64,000 bases of DNA from AWTP1-13 sp041288195 (GTDB taxonomy: Bacteria; Pseudomonadota; Alphaproteobacteria; Rhizobiales; Hyphomicrobiaceae). Location: the NCBI GenBank assembly GCA_041288195.1, contig JBGGME010000155.1, positions 1 to 64,000 on the forward strand, written 5' to 3'. The stretch's first letter is position 1, and each line of letters opens with the position of its first letter. This document shows, piece by piece, positions 28,767 through 38,458 of the stretch. A program made the translations under genes and the position numbers. Under the pieces are notes generated by a model. It was not told where the DNA came from, searched no databases, and worked only from the letters and a program-made list of their open reading frames with translations.

Positions 28767-29008
28767 CTCTCGAGGAGGGGGCTACCTGCAACTGCGATTG
28801 GCGGGGCTAAGCCTGGCTCGCGCGCGGATGGGCAAAACCGTCCAAAATTAGCCTTTTGCCACAAGATGTTGCAGTTCCTGCCGCTTCGCCGCCGGTGCGA
28901 CAGTCGAGCCTGCGCTCGCGAGGCAAACGCAGGTATTCAGGCCGCGCAACAGGCCTTATAACGGCGCCGTGCGACGGCCGGTCTTGCTGCCGGCCGGCTG
29001 GAGGCAAG

Positions 29009-30301
<1,293 letters not shown>

Positions 30302-30350
30302 CCCTTACATCCTGCTGGCGATGCCCGAGGCGGTCGCAGCGCGGCCGCGG

Positions 30351-31469
30351 TCAGCCCGCGAGAAGCTTGCGCGGATCGGCCAGCGGCAGGCCCAGCGCGG
30401 CGGCTACGGCTGGGTGCGTGATGTGGCCCCTGTAGACGTTGAGGCCGTCGAGCAGGTGCGGATCCTCGGTCAGCGCCCTTTCGACGCCCTTGTCGGCCAG
30501 CGCCAGGATGAAGGGCAGCGTGGCGTTGTTGAGCGCGAAGGTGGAGGTGCGCGCCACGGCGCCCGGCATGTTGGTGACGCAGTAGTGCACGACGCCGTCG
30601 ACGACATAGGTGGGCTGCGCGTGAGTGGTGGGGCGCGAGGTCTCCGAGCAGCCGCCCTGGTCGATGGAGATGTCGACCAGAACCGAACCGCGCTTCATGT
30701 CCCGGACGAGCTTCTCCGTGATCAGCTTGGGCGCGGCGGCGCCCGGCACCAGCACCGCGCCGATGACGAGGTCGGCCTCCAGCACGTAGTCCTCGACCGC
30801 CTGGCGCGTGGAGAAGATGGTGTTGACGGCGGCGCCGAACTGCTGGTCGATGGCGTAGAGGCGGTCGACGTTGATGTCGAGCACGGTGACCTGCGCCTCG
30901 AGGCCGATGGCCATGCGCGCGGCGTTGACGCCGGAGACGCCGCCGCCGAGCACCACCACCTTGGCAGGTGCGACGCCCGCCACGCCGCCGAGCAGCATGC
31001 CGCGTCCGCCCTGCTCCATCTCCAGGCAATGGGCGCCGGCCTGGATGGCCATGCGGCCGGCGACCTCGCTCATCGGCGCCAGCAGCGGCAGGCCGCCGCG
31101 CGCGCTCGTCACCGTCTCGTAGGCGATGGCGGTGACGCCCGAGGCCATCAAGGATTTGGCCTGCTCGGGGTCGGGCGCGAGGTGCAGGTAGGTGAAGAGG
31201 GTCTGGCCCGCGCGCAGCATGGCGCATTCGGCGGGCTGCGGTTCTTTGACCTTGACGATCAGGTCGGCGGTAGCGAACAACTCGGCGGCTGTCGACAGAA
31301 TTTTGGCGCCGGCGCGCTCGTAGTCCTGGTTGGTGAGGCCCTGGCGCGCGGCGGCATTGTGCTCGACGAAGACGGCGTGGCCGTGCTCGACCGCCTCGCG
31401 CGCACTGGCGGGCGTCATGCCCACGCGATACTCGTGGACCTTGATCTCCTTGGGCACGCCGATGCGCAT
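30351..31469 (-). CDS. ald: Alanine dehydrogenase
   Basis: 372 residues, matching the family length of 371. It is a reversible NAD-linked deamination of L-alanine to pyruvate and ammonia. The substrate Lys is in IVKVKEPQPAE (about 75), the catalytic His in TLFTYLHLA (about 96), the NAD fold is GGGVSGVNAARMA (about 175), and Asp is in VDISIDQGGCSET (about 270). A GGAG lies 9 bases before the ATG. It is convergent with purA and upstream lies a repeat-rich gap. Pyruvate made here could enter the same pools as the lut products nearby. Confidence 0.96.
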   Translation of the reverse strand: MRIGVPKEIKVHEYRVGMTPASAREAVEHGHAVFVEHNAAARQGLTNQDYERAGAKILSTAAELFATADLIVKVKEPQPAECAMLRAGQTLFTYLHLAPDPEQAKSLMASGVTAIAYETVTSARGGLPLLAPMSEVAGRMAIQAGAHCLEMEQGGRGMLLGGVAGVAPAKVVVLGGGVSGVNAARMAIGLEAQVTVLDINVDRLYAIDQQFGAAVNTIFSTRQAVEDYVLEADLVIGAVLVPGAAAPKLITEKLVRDMKRGSVLVDISIDQGGCSETSRPTTHAQPTYVVDGVVHYCVTNMPGAVARTSTFALNNATLPFILALADKGVERALTEDPHLLDGLNVYRGHITHPAVAAALGLPLADPRKLLAG

Positions 31470-31716
31470 GTGGGGGTTCTCCGGGGCAAGCCAGCCACCC
31501 CCAAACGTAGTGACGCTACGGCGTCCGGGCAAACTACGGCCTGTGGATGCTTTAATCTTGGTGAGTTTGTGGAGGCGATGGGCGTGTTGCGTCCCCGGCC
31601 GGAGCGCCCCCCACGGGGCGCGCAGAGCCGGGGTCTTTCCGCTGGATCCCGGATGGCCTTCGCCTGGCACTGCGTGCCTGGGCTCGGCCTCGGGGAACGC
31701 AATGGAAGCAGCGTCT
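31470..31716. repeat. Gene-free gap with a dispersed repeat
   Basis: It contains the ald promoter side and, about 31590-31700, a GC-rich element (CCGGCCGGAGCGCCCCCCAC, then CTGGATCCCGGATGGCCTTC) resembling the other CCCGGAT elements of this window. No gene is supported. Confidence 0.45.
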
Positions 31717-31866
31717 ACGTCACCGCAACGAGCGGCTTGGGCTCGGGGACGTCGTGAACGTGGCGGGCGAGGGCCTCGAGGCCGCGCGGCATGGGGCCGC
31801 CGTAGGCCCAGTCGAGCAGCTCCACGGTGTGAGCAATGGGGATGTCCATGCCGCTTGCCAGCTGCG
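31717..31866 (-). pseudogene. Duplicated 3' end of glcF (remnant)
   Basis: 150 bases that align without gaps to 32952-33101, the end of the intact glcF gene, with 8 mismatches. Translated in the glcF frame to a stop at 31715-31717, it gives the last 48 or so residues (MDIPIAHTVELLDWAYGGPM ... PKPLVAVT); only one residue differs (Ser for Gly just before MDIPI), so seven of the eight changes are silent. The rest of glcF is absent. Homology stops sharply at CGCAGCT. It is the outer repeat of the insert carrying the two-helix protein gene. Confidence 0.9.
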
Positions 31867-32951
31867 CTCCTGGTTTCTGACGAAGCGACGCAGGTCCCGG
31901 CACGGGGATTTTCATTCTAAAAGCGATCAAGGGCCTTATCGTCTCGTCCCCACTCGGCCCGCCCACGGGACGGGCCGCCGCACGCGTCATGCCTACGTCA
32001 GACCGATTCCGGCAATCGGCGACCGCTCCGGCGCGTGCATCGCCTAAGTCTGCCGAATGAAGACGCCCAATCGATCCATGGTAGGCGCGAGGGCCCGACG
32101 CAGCCGCCGCTCCTGCTCCTCCACACTATTGTCCTCAAGCAGAGACTGCGGGGGAAACGCGGCGAGGTTCGCACTCCAATCCGAGCCAAATGTAATGAGG
32201 CCGACAACATCGCTCTCCGCGCTCCAGCCGAAGTCGCTTGTGCTGATCTGCGGCAGCATGAGGCCCGCCTGTGCCGCGATGTCACGGAACGCGCTGTAAG
32301 CCTTCGGGGAGCCGCGCATCAACACGACGAGGCGCTGCGGGGCCAGCACCTCTCGACATTGCGCGATCTCCCAGGCAAGGCCCACGGTGCGCCCGGGAGC
32401 GATGAGAACCAGTCTCGCGCGCAGCAGCATCTCGCGCATGAACAACTGCCAGTTACGGCCGTCTCCCGAGAAGTCGCGCTCGTAAAAGCGAGCGGCGCCA
32501 AGATGCGGCAGTCTATCGCCCGGATTGCCAACCGCGACGAGTGGACCAACCTCGCTTTCCATGATGCGCGCCAGCACCCGCTCCTGCACGGTAAGAACTG
32601 TCTCCGCCTCGAAGGGTCGTAGGTACAGAACCGGAGCGCGCTTGTCCTTGCGCATGACCTCTGCCCCGCTCGGGGCAAGGTGGCGTTCCCCTCGATCCAA
32701 TAGAAACGCCAGCAATACGACCGTACCTGCCAGAGCGAGGATGCATATGACGGTCTGAGCAACCGACCACCACCCCGTTGCCGTGGTCGACCTGTCGGCG
32801 GGAAAGAAGAGAAATACAATGAGGCCAAGGCCCCCAGCGACCGACAGAAACTGCAGCCACTTGCCAACGAGCCGCTTTTGGTGAGGCCCACCTTGCCGGC
32901 GCGACTTGCGGACCAATGCCAGCTCCAATCTCAAAGCGCACAGCCGATATC
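31867..32951. mobile_element. Single-gene insert between two copies of the glcF 3' end
   Basis: 1085 bases bounded by the 150-bp direct repeats 31717-31866 and 32952-33101. It holds one gene on the minus strand and about 177 bases downstream of it, which include a palindrome (CGGCCCG ... CGGGCCG, 31967-31989) that could end transcription. Base composition is visibly lower in G+C than glcF. It has no recombinase, terminal inverted repeat or target-site duplication of the short transposon type. It is interpreted as a gene acquired by recombination at the end of glcF. Confidence 0.65.
32044..32934 (-). CDS. Two-helix membrane protein with a Rossmann-like cytoplasmic domain, unknown function
   Basis: About 290 residues. 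After a basic start come two hydrophobic helices (WLQFLSVAGGLGLIVFLFF and VICILALAGTVVLLAFLL). A soluble domain follows with alternating strands and helices: APVLYLRPFEAETVL, EVGPLVAVGNPGDRLPHLGA, ARFYERD, WQLFMREMLLRARLVLIAPG, VGLAWEIAQ, RLVVLM. I recall similar 2TM proteins in many bacteria without a known role; the pattern has some TIR/SLOG-like flavour, but no catalytic Glu or NAD site can be named. TTG 32934 and TTG 32916 (GGAG 6 bases upstream) are the possible starts. It begins only 15 bases after the glcF stop, so it would be read with glcDEF. Confidence 0.7.
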   Translation of the reverse strand: MRLELALVRKSRRQGGPHQKRLVGKWLQFLSVAGGLGLIVFLFFPADRSTTATGWWSVAQTVICILALAGTVVLLAFLLDRGERHLAPSGAEVMRKDKRAPVLYLRPFEAETVLTVQERVLARIMESEVGPLVAVGNPGDRLPHLGAARFYERDFSGDGRNWQLFMREMLLRARLVLIAPGRTVGLAWEIAQCREVLAPQRLVVLMRGSPKAYSAFRDIAAQAGLMLPQISTSDFGWSAESDVVGLITFGSDWSANLAAFPPQSLLEDNSVEEQERRLRRALAPTMDRLGVFIRQT

Positions 32952-34308
32952 ACGTCACCGCGACGAGCGGCTTGGGCTCGGGGACGTCGTGAACGTGGCG
33001 GGCGAGGGCCTCGAGGCCGCGCGGCATGGGGCCGCCGTAGGCCCAGTCCAGCAGCTCCACCGTGTGGGCGATGGGGATGTCCATGCCGCCGGCGAGCTGC
33101 GTGAGGCAGCCGATGTTGCCGGTGGCGACCACGTCGGGACGCACGGACTTGATGTTGCCGACCTTGCGATCGCGCAGCTCGGCGGCGATTGCGGGCTGCA
33201 GGATGTTGTAGGAGCCGGCCGAGCCGCAGCACAGGTGCCCCTCGGGGACCTCCATCACGGTGAAGCCGGCGTTGCGCAGGAGCTTGCGCGGCTCATCGTA
33301 GATGCGCTGGCCATGCTGCATGGAGCAGGCCGAGTGATAGGCGACGCGCAGCGACGACCAGCGCTTGGGCGGCCCCATGTCGTAGCTGCCGATGAACTCG
33401 GTGACGTCGCGCGCCATGGCGGCGATTCTTGCGGCCCGCTCGGCGTACTTGGGCTCGCGCGCCAGCATATGGGCGTAGTCCTTGACTGTGGTGCCGCAAC
33501 CCGAGGCGTTGATGATGATGGCGTCGACGGGGTCGCCCTTCTCGATCACCTTGGTCCAGGCGTCGATGTTGCGCCTGGCCATGGCGACGCCGGCGGCCTC
33601 CTTGCCCATGTGATGCACGAGCGCCCCGCAGCAGCCGGCGCCCGGCGCCACCTCGACGTCGACGCCGCGGCGCGCCAGCAGGCGGATGGTGGCGTCGTTG
33701 ATCTCGGGCCGCAGCACCTGCTGGGCGCAACCGGCGAGCAGGATCACGCGCCGCCTGCGCTCGGCGCTGGTCGACGCCGTGCCGGGACCCGCGAAATGGC
33801 CGCTGCGCAGCAGCCCCGCGGGCGCCAGATCGAGCATGGCGACGAGCTCGACGAGGCCCATGCGGCGCAACAGACCAGTGAACGGCCGGGCGAAGCGGGC
33901 GAGCCGCAGCGCCATGCGGAAGCGCTCGGGGTAGGGGACCGTGGCGGCGAGCATGGCGCGCGCGAACCGTTCCCTCAGCCCGCGCGATGCCGTGTCCTCG
34001 ATGTGCGCGCGGGCGTGGTCGACGAGATGCATGTAGTCGACGCCGCTCGGGCATGTGGTCATGCAGGAGAGGCAGGAGAGGCAGCGGTCGACGTGATGCT
34101 GCACCTGCGGACTCGCCTTGCTCCCCTGCTCGAACATCTCCTTCATCAGGTAGATGCGGCCGCGCGGGCTGTCGCGCTCGTCGCCGAGCAGGACGTAGGT
34201 CGGGCAGGTGGCGGTGCAGAAGCCGCAGTGCACGCAGCGGCGCAGGATCTTCTCGACCTCGGCGGTCCGCGGGTTCTGCAGTTGTTTTGGCGTGAAGTTG
34301 GTCTGCAT
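32950..34308 (-). CDS. glcF: Glycolate oxidase, iron-sulfur subunit
   Basis: 452 residues. It carries electrons from the flavin subunits of glycolate oxidase to the membrane quinone pool. Two 4Fe-4S motifs are near the start: CVHCGFCTATCP (about 25-36) and CLSCLSCMTTCP (about 75-86). Two CCG domains follow (GCAQQVLRPE, GAGCCGALVHHMG, ACSMQHGQRI, HLCCGSAGSYNILQP). It is third in glcDEF, 21 bp after glcE. Its last 48 codons are duplicated downstream (see 31717-31866). Confidence 0.96.
   Translation of the reverse strand: MQTNFTPKQLQNPRTAEVEKILRRCVHCGFCTATCPTYVLLGDERDSPRGRIYLMKEMFEQGSKASPQVQHHVDRCLSCLSCMTTCPSGVDYMHLVDHARAHIEDTASRGLRERFARAMLAATVPYPERFRMALRLARFARPFTGLLRRMGLVELVAMLDLAPAGLLRSGHFAGPGTASTSAERRRRVILLAGCAQQVLRPEINDATIRLLARRGVDVEVAPGAGCCGALVHHMGKEAAGVAMARRNIDAWTKVIEKGDPVDAIIINASGCGTTVKDYAHMLAREPKYAERAARIAAMARDVTEFIGSYDMGPPKRWSSLRVAYHSACSMQHGQRIYDEPRKLLRNAGFTVMEVPEGHLCCGSAGSYNILQPAIAAELRDRKVGNIKSVRPDVVATGNIGCLTQLAGGMDIPIAHTVELLDWAYGGPMPRGLEALARHVHDVPEPKPLVAVT
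32952..33101. repeat. Direct repeat: 3' end of intact glcF
   Basis: The copy that forms the end of the working glcF gene; it pairs with 31717-31866 (142 of 150 identical). The outer limits of homology are ACGTCACCGC and CAGCTGCG. Length and silent divergence argue against a recent simple tandem duplication. Confidence 0.9.
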
Positions 34309-34329
34309 GGGGCGCGGCCGGGCTGTCTT

Positions 34330-35550
34330 TCAGTGGTTGGCGTACATGCGGCCGGGATTGAGGATGCCGGCCGGGTCGAAGGCTGCCTTGATCTTGCGGG
34401 TGAGCTTCTGCAGTCCCGCCTCCAGCGGCTGGAACACCTCCACCGCCGAGCGCACCTGCGGCTCGGCCCGGATCAGCGTGGCGTGGCCGCCGTGGGTGGC
34501 GATGACGCGGCGGATGTCGGCGGCGCCGGCGTCGGTTGTGGAGAGCACCTCGATCCAGACGAGGCCGCCCGACCAGTCGTAGAAGGCGCGGCTCTCCATG
34601 TAGGCGGCGATGGCCGAGACCACCTTGGGGCCGGCGCTGGGCGGGGTGGAGATGCGCCAGAGCGGGGCGTCGCTGCCCTGCAGCACCGAGAGCTGGCGCA
34701 GCTCGCCCCAGAACGCCAGCGAGTTCTCGCGGTCGAGATCGTGGATCTCGCCGTAGGCCTTGAGATGATCCTTGAGCTTGCCGGTGCGGTAGGCGACCGA
34801 CTTGGCGAAGTTCTCGATCCTGAGCGCGGTGAGCGCCTGGCCCTGGCGCCGCAACCCCTCGTGCCACAGGCGCGCCACGATCTGCGGCTGCAGGTGCACG
34901 GCGCCCGACACCTCGTAGGGCGTCGCCATCGCCGCGCACAGCACCTCGACGGCGATCTCGTCGGGCAGGCCGAGCAGGATCAGGGTGGCAGTGTCCTCGG
35001 GCGCGGGCACCACCTTGAAGGTCACCTCGCTCATGACAGCCAGCGTGCCCCAGCTGCCCGCCAGGCCGCGGCACAGGTCGTAGCCGGTGACGTTCTTCAT
35101 GACGCGGCCGCCGGACTTGAAGATCTCGCCGCGTCCGTTGACGCCGCGTACGCCGAGCAGGTGGTCGCGGGGAGCGCCGACGCGGATGCGGCGGGCGCCG
35201 GCCAGGTTGGCGGCGAACATGCCGGCGACCGTGCCCTGGTTGGCCTCGCCGCCGTTGAGCATGGCAAGCTCGATCGGCTCGAAGGCCAGCATCTGGCCGC
35301 GGGCGGCGAGCGCGTCCTCGATCTGCTCGAGCGGCGTGCCGGCCCGCGCCGACATGACCATCTCGGAGGGCTCGTAGAGGGTGACGCCGCGCAGACCTTT
35401 GGTCGATATGTTGGCCGCGGTGTTCATGGGCCGGCCGACATGCTGCTTGGAGCCCCCGCCCAGCACCGTGATCGGCGTGTGGGTGGCCGTCGCCTCGGCG
35501 AGCACGCGCGCGCACTCGCGCTCATCGACCGGGCGGATGTTGGTCAGCAC
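34330..35550 (-). CDS. glcE: Glycolate oxidase, FAD-binding subunit GlcE
   Basis: 406 residues from GTG 35550, chosen because a GGAGG stands 5 bases before it and it falls just after the glcD stop. An upstream ATG at 35595 would overlap glcD. A PCMH-type FAD domain opens the protein (TPITVLGGGSKQHVG, GVTLYEPSEMVMSARAG, GEANQGTVAGMFAANLAG, RVMKNVTGYDLCRGLAGSWG). With GlcD and GlcF it oxidises glycolate to glyoxylate. Confidence 0.94.
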   Translation of the reverse strand: MLTNIRPVDERECARVLAEATATHTPITVLGGGSKQHVGRPMNTAANISTKGLRGVTLYEPSEMVMSARAGTPLEQIEDALAARGQMLAFEPIELAMLNGGEANQGTVAGMFAANLAGARRIRVGAPRDHLLGVRGVNGRGEIFKSGGRVMKNVTGYDLCRGLAGSWGTLAVMSEVTFKVVPAPEDTATLILLGLPDEIAVEVLCAAMATPYEVSGAVHLQPQIVARLWHEGLRRQGQALTALRIENFAKSVAYRTGKLKDHLKAYGEIHDLDRENSLAFWGELRQLSVLQGSDAPLWRISTPPSAGPKVVSAIAAYMESRAFYDWSGGLVWIEVLSTTDAGAADIRRVIATHGGHATLIRAEPQVRSAVEVFQPLEAGLQKLTRKIKAAFDPAGILNPGRMYANH

Positions 35551-35560
35551 CTGCGCCTCC

Positions 35561-37012
35561 TCACGCCGCTTCCAGCGCCGCGGCCGTGCGGCCATCGAGC
35601 GGAAACACCTTGGCCGGATTCAGCAGCCACTTGGGGTCGAACACGGTCTTGATGCGCATCTGCAGGGTGAGGTCGGTCTCGTTGAACTGCACGCGCATGA
35701 GGTCGCGCTTCTCGATGCCGACGCCGTGCTCGCCGGTCAAACAGCCGCCGGCCGCAACGCACAGCTCGAGCACCTCGGCGCCCGCCTTCTCGGCGCGCTC
35801 CGCCTCGTCGGGCTTGTTGGCGTCGTAGAGGATCAGGGGATGCAGGTTGCCGTCGCCGGCGTGGAAGATGTTGGCGACGCGCAGGCCGGCCCTGTCGCAA
35901 ATGTGGGCGATGGCGACGAGAACCTCGCCGAGCTTGCCGAGCGGGATGACGCCGTCCATGCAGTAGTAGTCGGAGATGCGGCCGATGGCGCCGAAGGCGG
36001 CCTTGCGGCCCTTCCAGATGGCGGCGCTCTGCTCCGCGCTCTGGCTGACGCGGATCGCCTTGGGTGCGAACGGCTTGGCGATCTCGGTGATGACGGCCAG
36101 CAGGTCGGTCATCTCCTCGTTGGAGCCCTCCACCTCGATGATCAGCAGGGCTTCCACCTCCATGGGATAGCCGGCCTTGGCGAACGCCTCGCAGACGTGG
36201 ATGGCGGGGCGGTCCATGAACTCGATGGCGACGGGGATGATGCCGGCGCCGATGATGGCGGAGACGCACTGGCCGGCCGCCTCGCTCGAATCGAAGCCGA
36301 GCAGCATGGGCCGCGCGCCTTCGGCCGCGCGCAGGATGCGCACGGTGGCCTCGGTGGCGATGCCGAGCTGTCCTTCCGAGCCGATCACCAGGCCCAGCAG
36401 ATCGTAGCCCGGCGAATCGAGATGGGCGCCGCCGATCTCGACGATCTCGCCGTCCATCAGCACCATCTTGAGGCCGAGAACGTTGTTGGTGGTGACGCCG
36501 TACTTGAGGCAATGGGCGCCGCCCGAGTTCATGCCGATGTTGCCGGCGAGCGTGCAGGCGAGCTGGCTCGAGGGGTCCGGGGCGTAGAAGAAGTCGCGCG
36601 CCTTGACGGCCTCGCTGATGCCGAGATTGGTGATGCCGACCTCGACCCGGGCGATGCGGTTGACGTAGTCGACCTCGAGCACGCGGCTCATGCGCGACAC
36701 GCCGACCACCACCGCGTCCTCGGTCGGCAAAGCCCCGCCCGACAGCGAGGTGCCGGCGCCGCGCGCCACCACCTTGATGTTGTTCTGGTGGCAATAGGCG
36801 AGCACGCGGGAGACCTCCTCGGTGGAGCCCGGCAGCACGACCGCGAGCGGCATGCGCCGGTAGGCCGTCAGCGCGTCCATCTCGTAGGCGCGGCGGCCGT
36901 CCTCGTCGCCGATCACTGCGGCGGGGCCGATCAGCCGCCGCAAATCCTCCACGATCGTGTCGCGCCGCGCCACGATCGCGGCATCGGGCTCCGGCAGGGC
37001 CACATGGGACAT
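35561..37012 (-). CDS. glcD: Glycolate oxidase, FAD-linked catalytic subunit GlcD
   Basis: 483 residues, FAD_binding_4 followed by an FAD-oxidase C domain. FAD contacts are KVVARGAGTSLSGGALP, RVEVGITNLGISEAV, GNIGMNSGGAHCLKYGVT and LVIGSEGQLGIATEA. The C-terminal metal/substrate site is HAGDGNLHPLI and GCLTGEHGVGIEKRD. First gene of glcDEF; its promoter must lie in the 211 bp shared with the divergent cytochrome c gene. Confidence 0.96.
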   Translation of the reverse strand: MSHVALPEPDAAIVARRDTIVEDLRRLIGPAAVIGDEDGRRAYEMDALTAYRRMPLAVVLPGSTEEVSRVLAYCHQNNIKVVARGAGTSLSGGALPTEDAVVVGVSRMSRVLEVDYVNRIARVEVGITNLGISEAVKARDFFYAPDPSSQLACTLAGNIGMNSGGAHCLKYGVTTNNVLGLKMVLMDGEIVEIGGAHLDSPGYDLLGLVIGSEGQLGIATEATVRILRAAEGARPMLLGFDSSEAAGQCVSAIIGAGIIPVAIEFMDRPAIHVCEAFAKAGYPMEVEALLIIEVEGSNEEMTDLLAVITEIAKPFAPKAIRVSQSAEQSAAIWKGRKAAFGAIGRISDYYCMDGVIPLGKLGEVLVAIAHICDRAGLRVANIFHAGDGNLHPLILYDANKPDEAERAEKAGAEVLELCVAAGGCLTGEHGVGIEKRDLMRVQFNETDLTLQMRIKTVFDPKWLLNPAKVFPLDGRTAAALEAA

Positions 37013-37223
37013 GGCTCTCTATCGCTCCTTGCGGGTTCGCGCCGGTTGCGGGCTTGCATCTTGCCCATCTGTCAGGGCGCCATGGTATATCGTGAATCTG
37101 TCGGCACCGCCATTGACCCAGCGAGATGCTGCGATGGGTCGCGTGGGAAACAGGCGCCGGCCTGATAGCCTGTCTGCCAGCCTCGTGACGCCTCCGCAAA
37201 CGATACAACGGGACCAGGGACAA

Positions 37224-37628
37224 ATGCGTCGTGGACTCCATGCCTCTCTGACGGCTCTGGCGCTGGCAGCCCTGGTGCTCGGAGCTCCGGGCACGGCTGC
37301 CGCACAGGATGGCAATGCGGAGGAGGGGGCGGAGGTCTTCAAGAAGTGCCGCGCCTGCCATGACGTGGGCCCGGACGCCAAGAACAAGGTCGGCCCCCTG
37401 CTCAACGGCATCATCGGGCGCAAGGCCGGGACCATCGAAGGCTTCGCCTATTCGGATGCCAACAAGACGGCGGGCGGCGGCGGTCTGGTGTGGACCGAGG
37501 ACGTGCTGTTCAAGTATCTGGAGAACCCGCTCACCTTCATGAAGGGTACGAAGATGGCGTTCGCGGGCCTCAAGGACGCGCAGGACCGCAAGGACGTGAT
37601 CGCCTACCTCAAGAAGTTTTCCAAGTAG
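37224..37628 (+). CDS. Class I cytochrome c (c2/c550 type)
   Basis: 134 residues: signal peptide ending GTAAA-Q, a single haem site CRACH (residues about 44-48), HDVGPDAKNKVGPLLNGIIG after it, and the axial Met in TFMKGTKMAFAGL. It is a soluble periplasmic electron carrier. Lying between divergent glcD and the lut genes, it may take electrons from quinol oxidation of glycolate and lactate; that link is inferred from position only. The ATG has an AGGGACA site. Confidence 0.93.
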   Translation: MRRGLHASLTALALAALVLGAPGTAAAQDGNAEEGAEVFKKCRACHDVGPDAKNKVGPLLNGIIGRKAGTIEGFAYSDANKTAGGGGLVWTEDVLFKYLENPLTFMKGTKMAFAGLKDAQDRKDVIAYLKKFSK

Positions 37629-37669
37629 GCGCACCTTCCGCGCCGGGCCCGAGGAGCTTTCGCCAACCC

Positions 37670-38458
37670 ATGCCTCAGTCGGCCCCACGACCAGCCGCAA
37701 AGCGGCCGCGCGTCGGCCTGTTCGTTACATGTCTCGTCGACCTGTTCCGGCCATCCGTGGGCTTTGCCGCGGTCAAGCTCATCACCGATGCCGGCTGCGA
37801 CGTCGATGTGCCGACGCAGCAGACCTGCTGCGGCCAGCCCGCCTACAACTCCGGCGACAAGGCGACGGCGCGAGAGCTGGCGCGACTGACAATTGCCGCG
37901 TTCGAGGGTCACGACTACGTGGTGGCACCGTCAGGCTCGTGCGCGGGCATGCTGAAGGCGCATTACCCCGAGCTGCTGGCGGGCGATCCCGCCTGGAAGG
38001 AGCGGACCCAGAAGTTCGCGGCCAAGGTGCACGAGCTGGTCTCGTTCCTGGTCAACGTGCGCGGTGTCGCCTCGGTCGATGCCAGGCTCGAGGCGCGGGC
38101 GACCTACCACGACAGCTGCTCGGGTCTGAGGGAGCTCGGCGTGCGCGAGCAGCCGAGGAAGCTCCTGCGCACGGTGAAGGGGCTGGAGCTGGTCGATCTC
38201 GTCGATGCCGACGTGTGCTGCGGCTTCGGCGGCACCTTCTCCATCAAGTACCCCGAGATCTCCAACTCCATCGTCGAGAGCAAGGCCCAGCACGTCGCGG
38301 CAACCGGTGCCGATATGCTGCTGGCGGGTGACCTCGGCTGCCTCATGAACATGGCGGGCAAGCTCTCGCGCCAGGGGCGCAGGATCGCCGTGCGCCACGT
38401 GGCGGAGGTGCTGGCGGGTGAGTTGAGCGATCCGCCGATCGGGGAGGCCGCTCAATGA
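37670..38458 (+). CDS. lutA: Lactate utilization protein A (Fe-S)
   Basis: 262 residues, first subunit of the LutABC L-lactate oxidising complex. It contains two CCG domains with cysteines in QQTCCGQPAYNSG (about 46) and DVCCGFGGTFS (about 183), and partner cysteines in FVTCLVDLF and YHDSCSGL. It overlaps lutB by 4 bases (ATGA), so it is co-translated. It starts 41 bp after the cytochrome gene and is likely in the same transcript. Confidence 0.94.
   Translation: MPQSAPRPAAKRPRVGLFVTCLVDLFRPSVGFAAVKLITDAGCDVDVPTQQTCCGQPAYNSGDKATARELARLTIAAFEGHDYVVAPSGSCAGMLKAHYPELLAGDPAWKERTQKFAAKVHELVSFLVNVRGVASVDARLEARATYHDSCSGLRELGVREQPRKLLRTVKGLELVDLVDADVCCGFGGTFSIKYPEISNSIVESKAQHVAATGADMLLAGDLGCLMNMAGKLSRQGRRIAVRHVAEVLAGELSDPPIGEAAQ

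Noticed and set aside
31990..32285. Short open frames in the glcF insert on either strand
   Set aside because: They overlap the 290-residue gene out of frame and have no ribosome sites.
32878..35652. 924-codon plus-strand frame across glcF and glcE
   Set aside because: A shadow of the glc genes, same reasoning; no ribosome site or domain.
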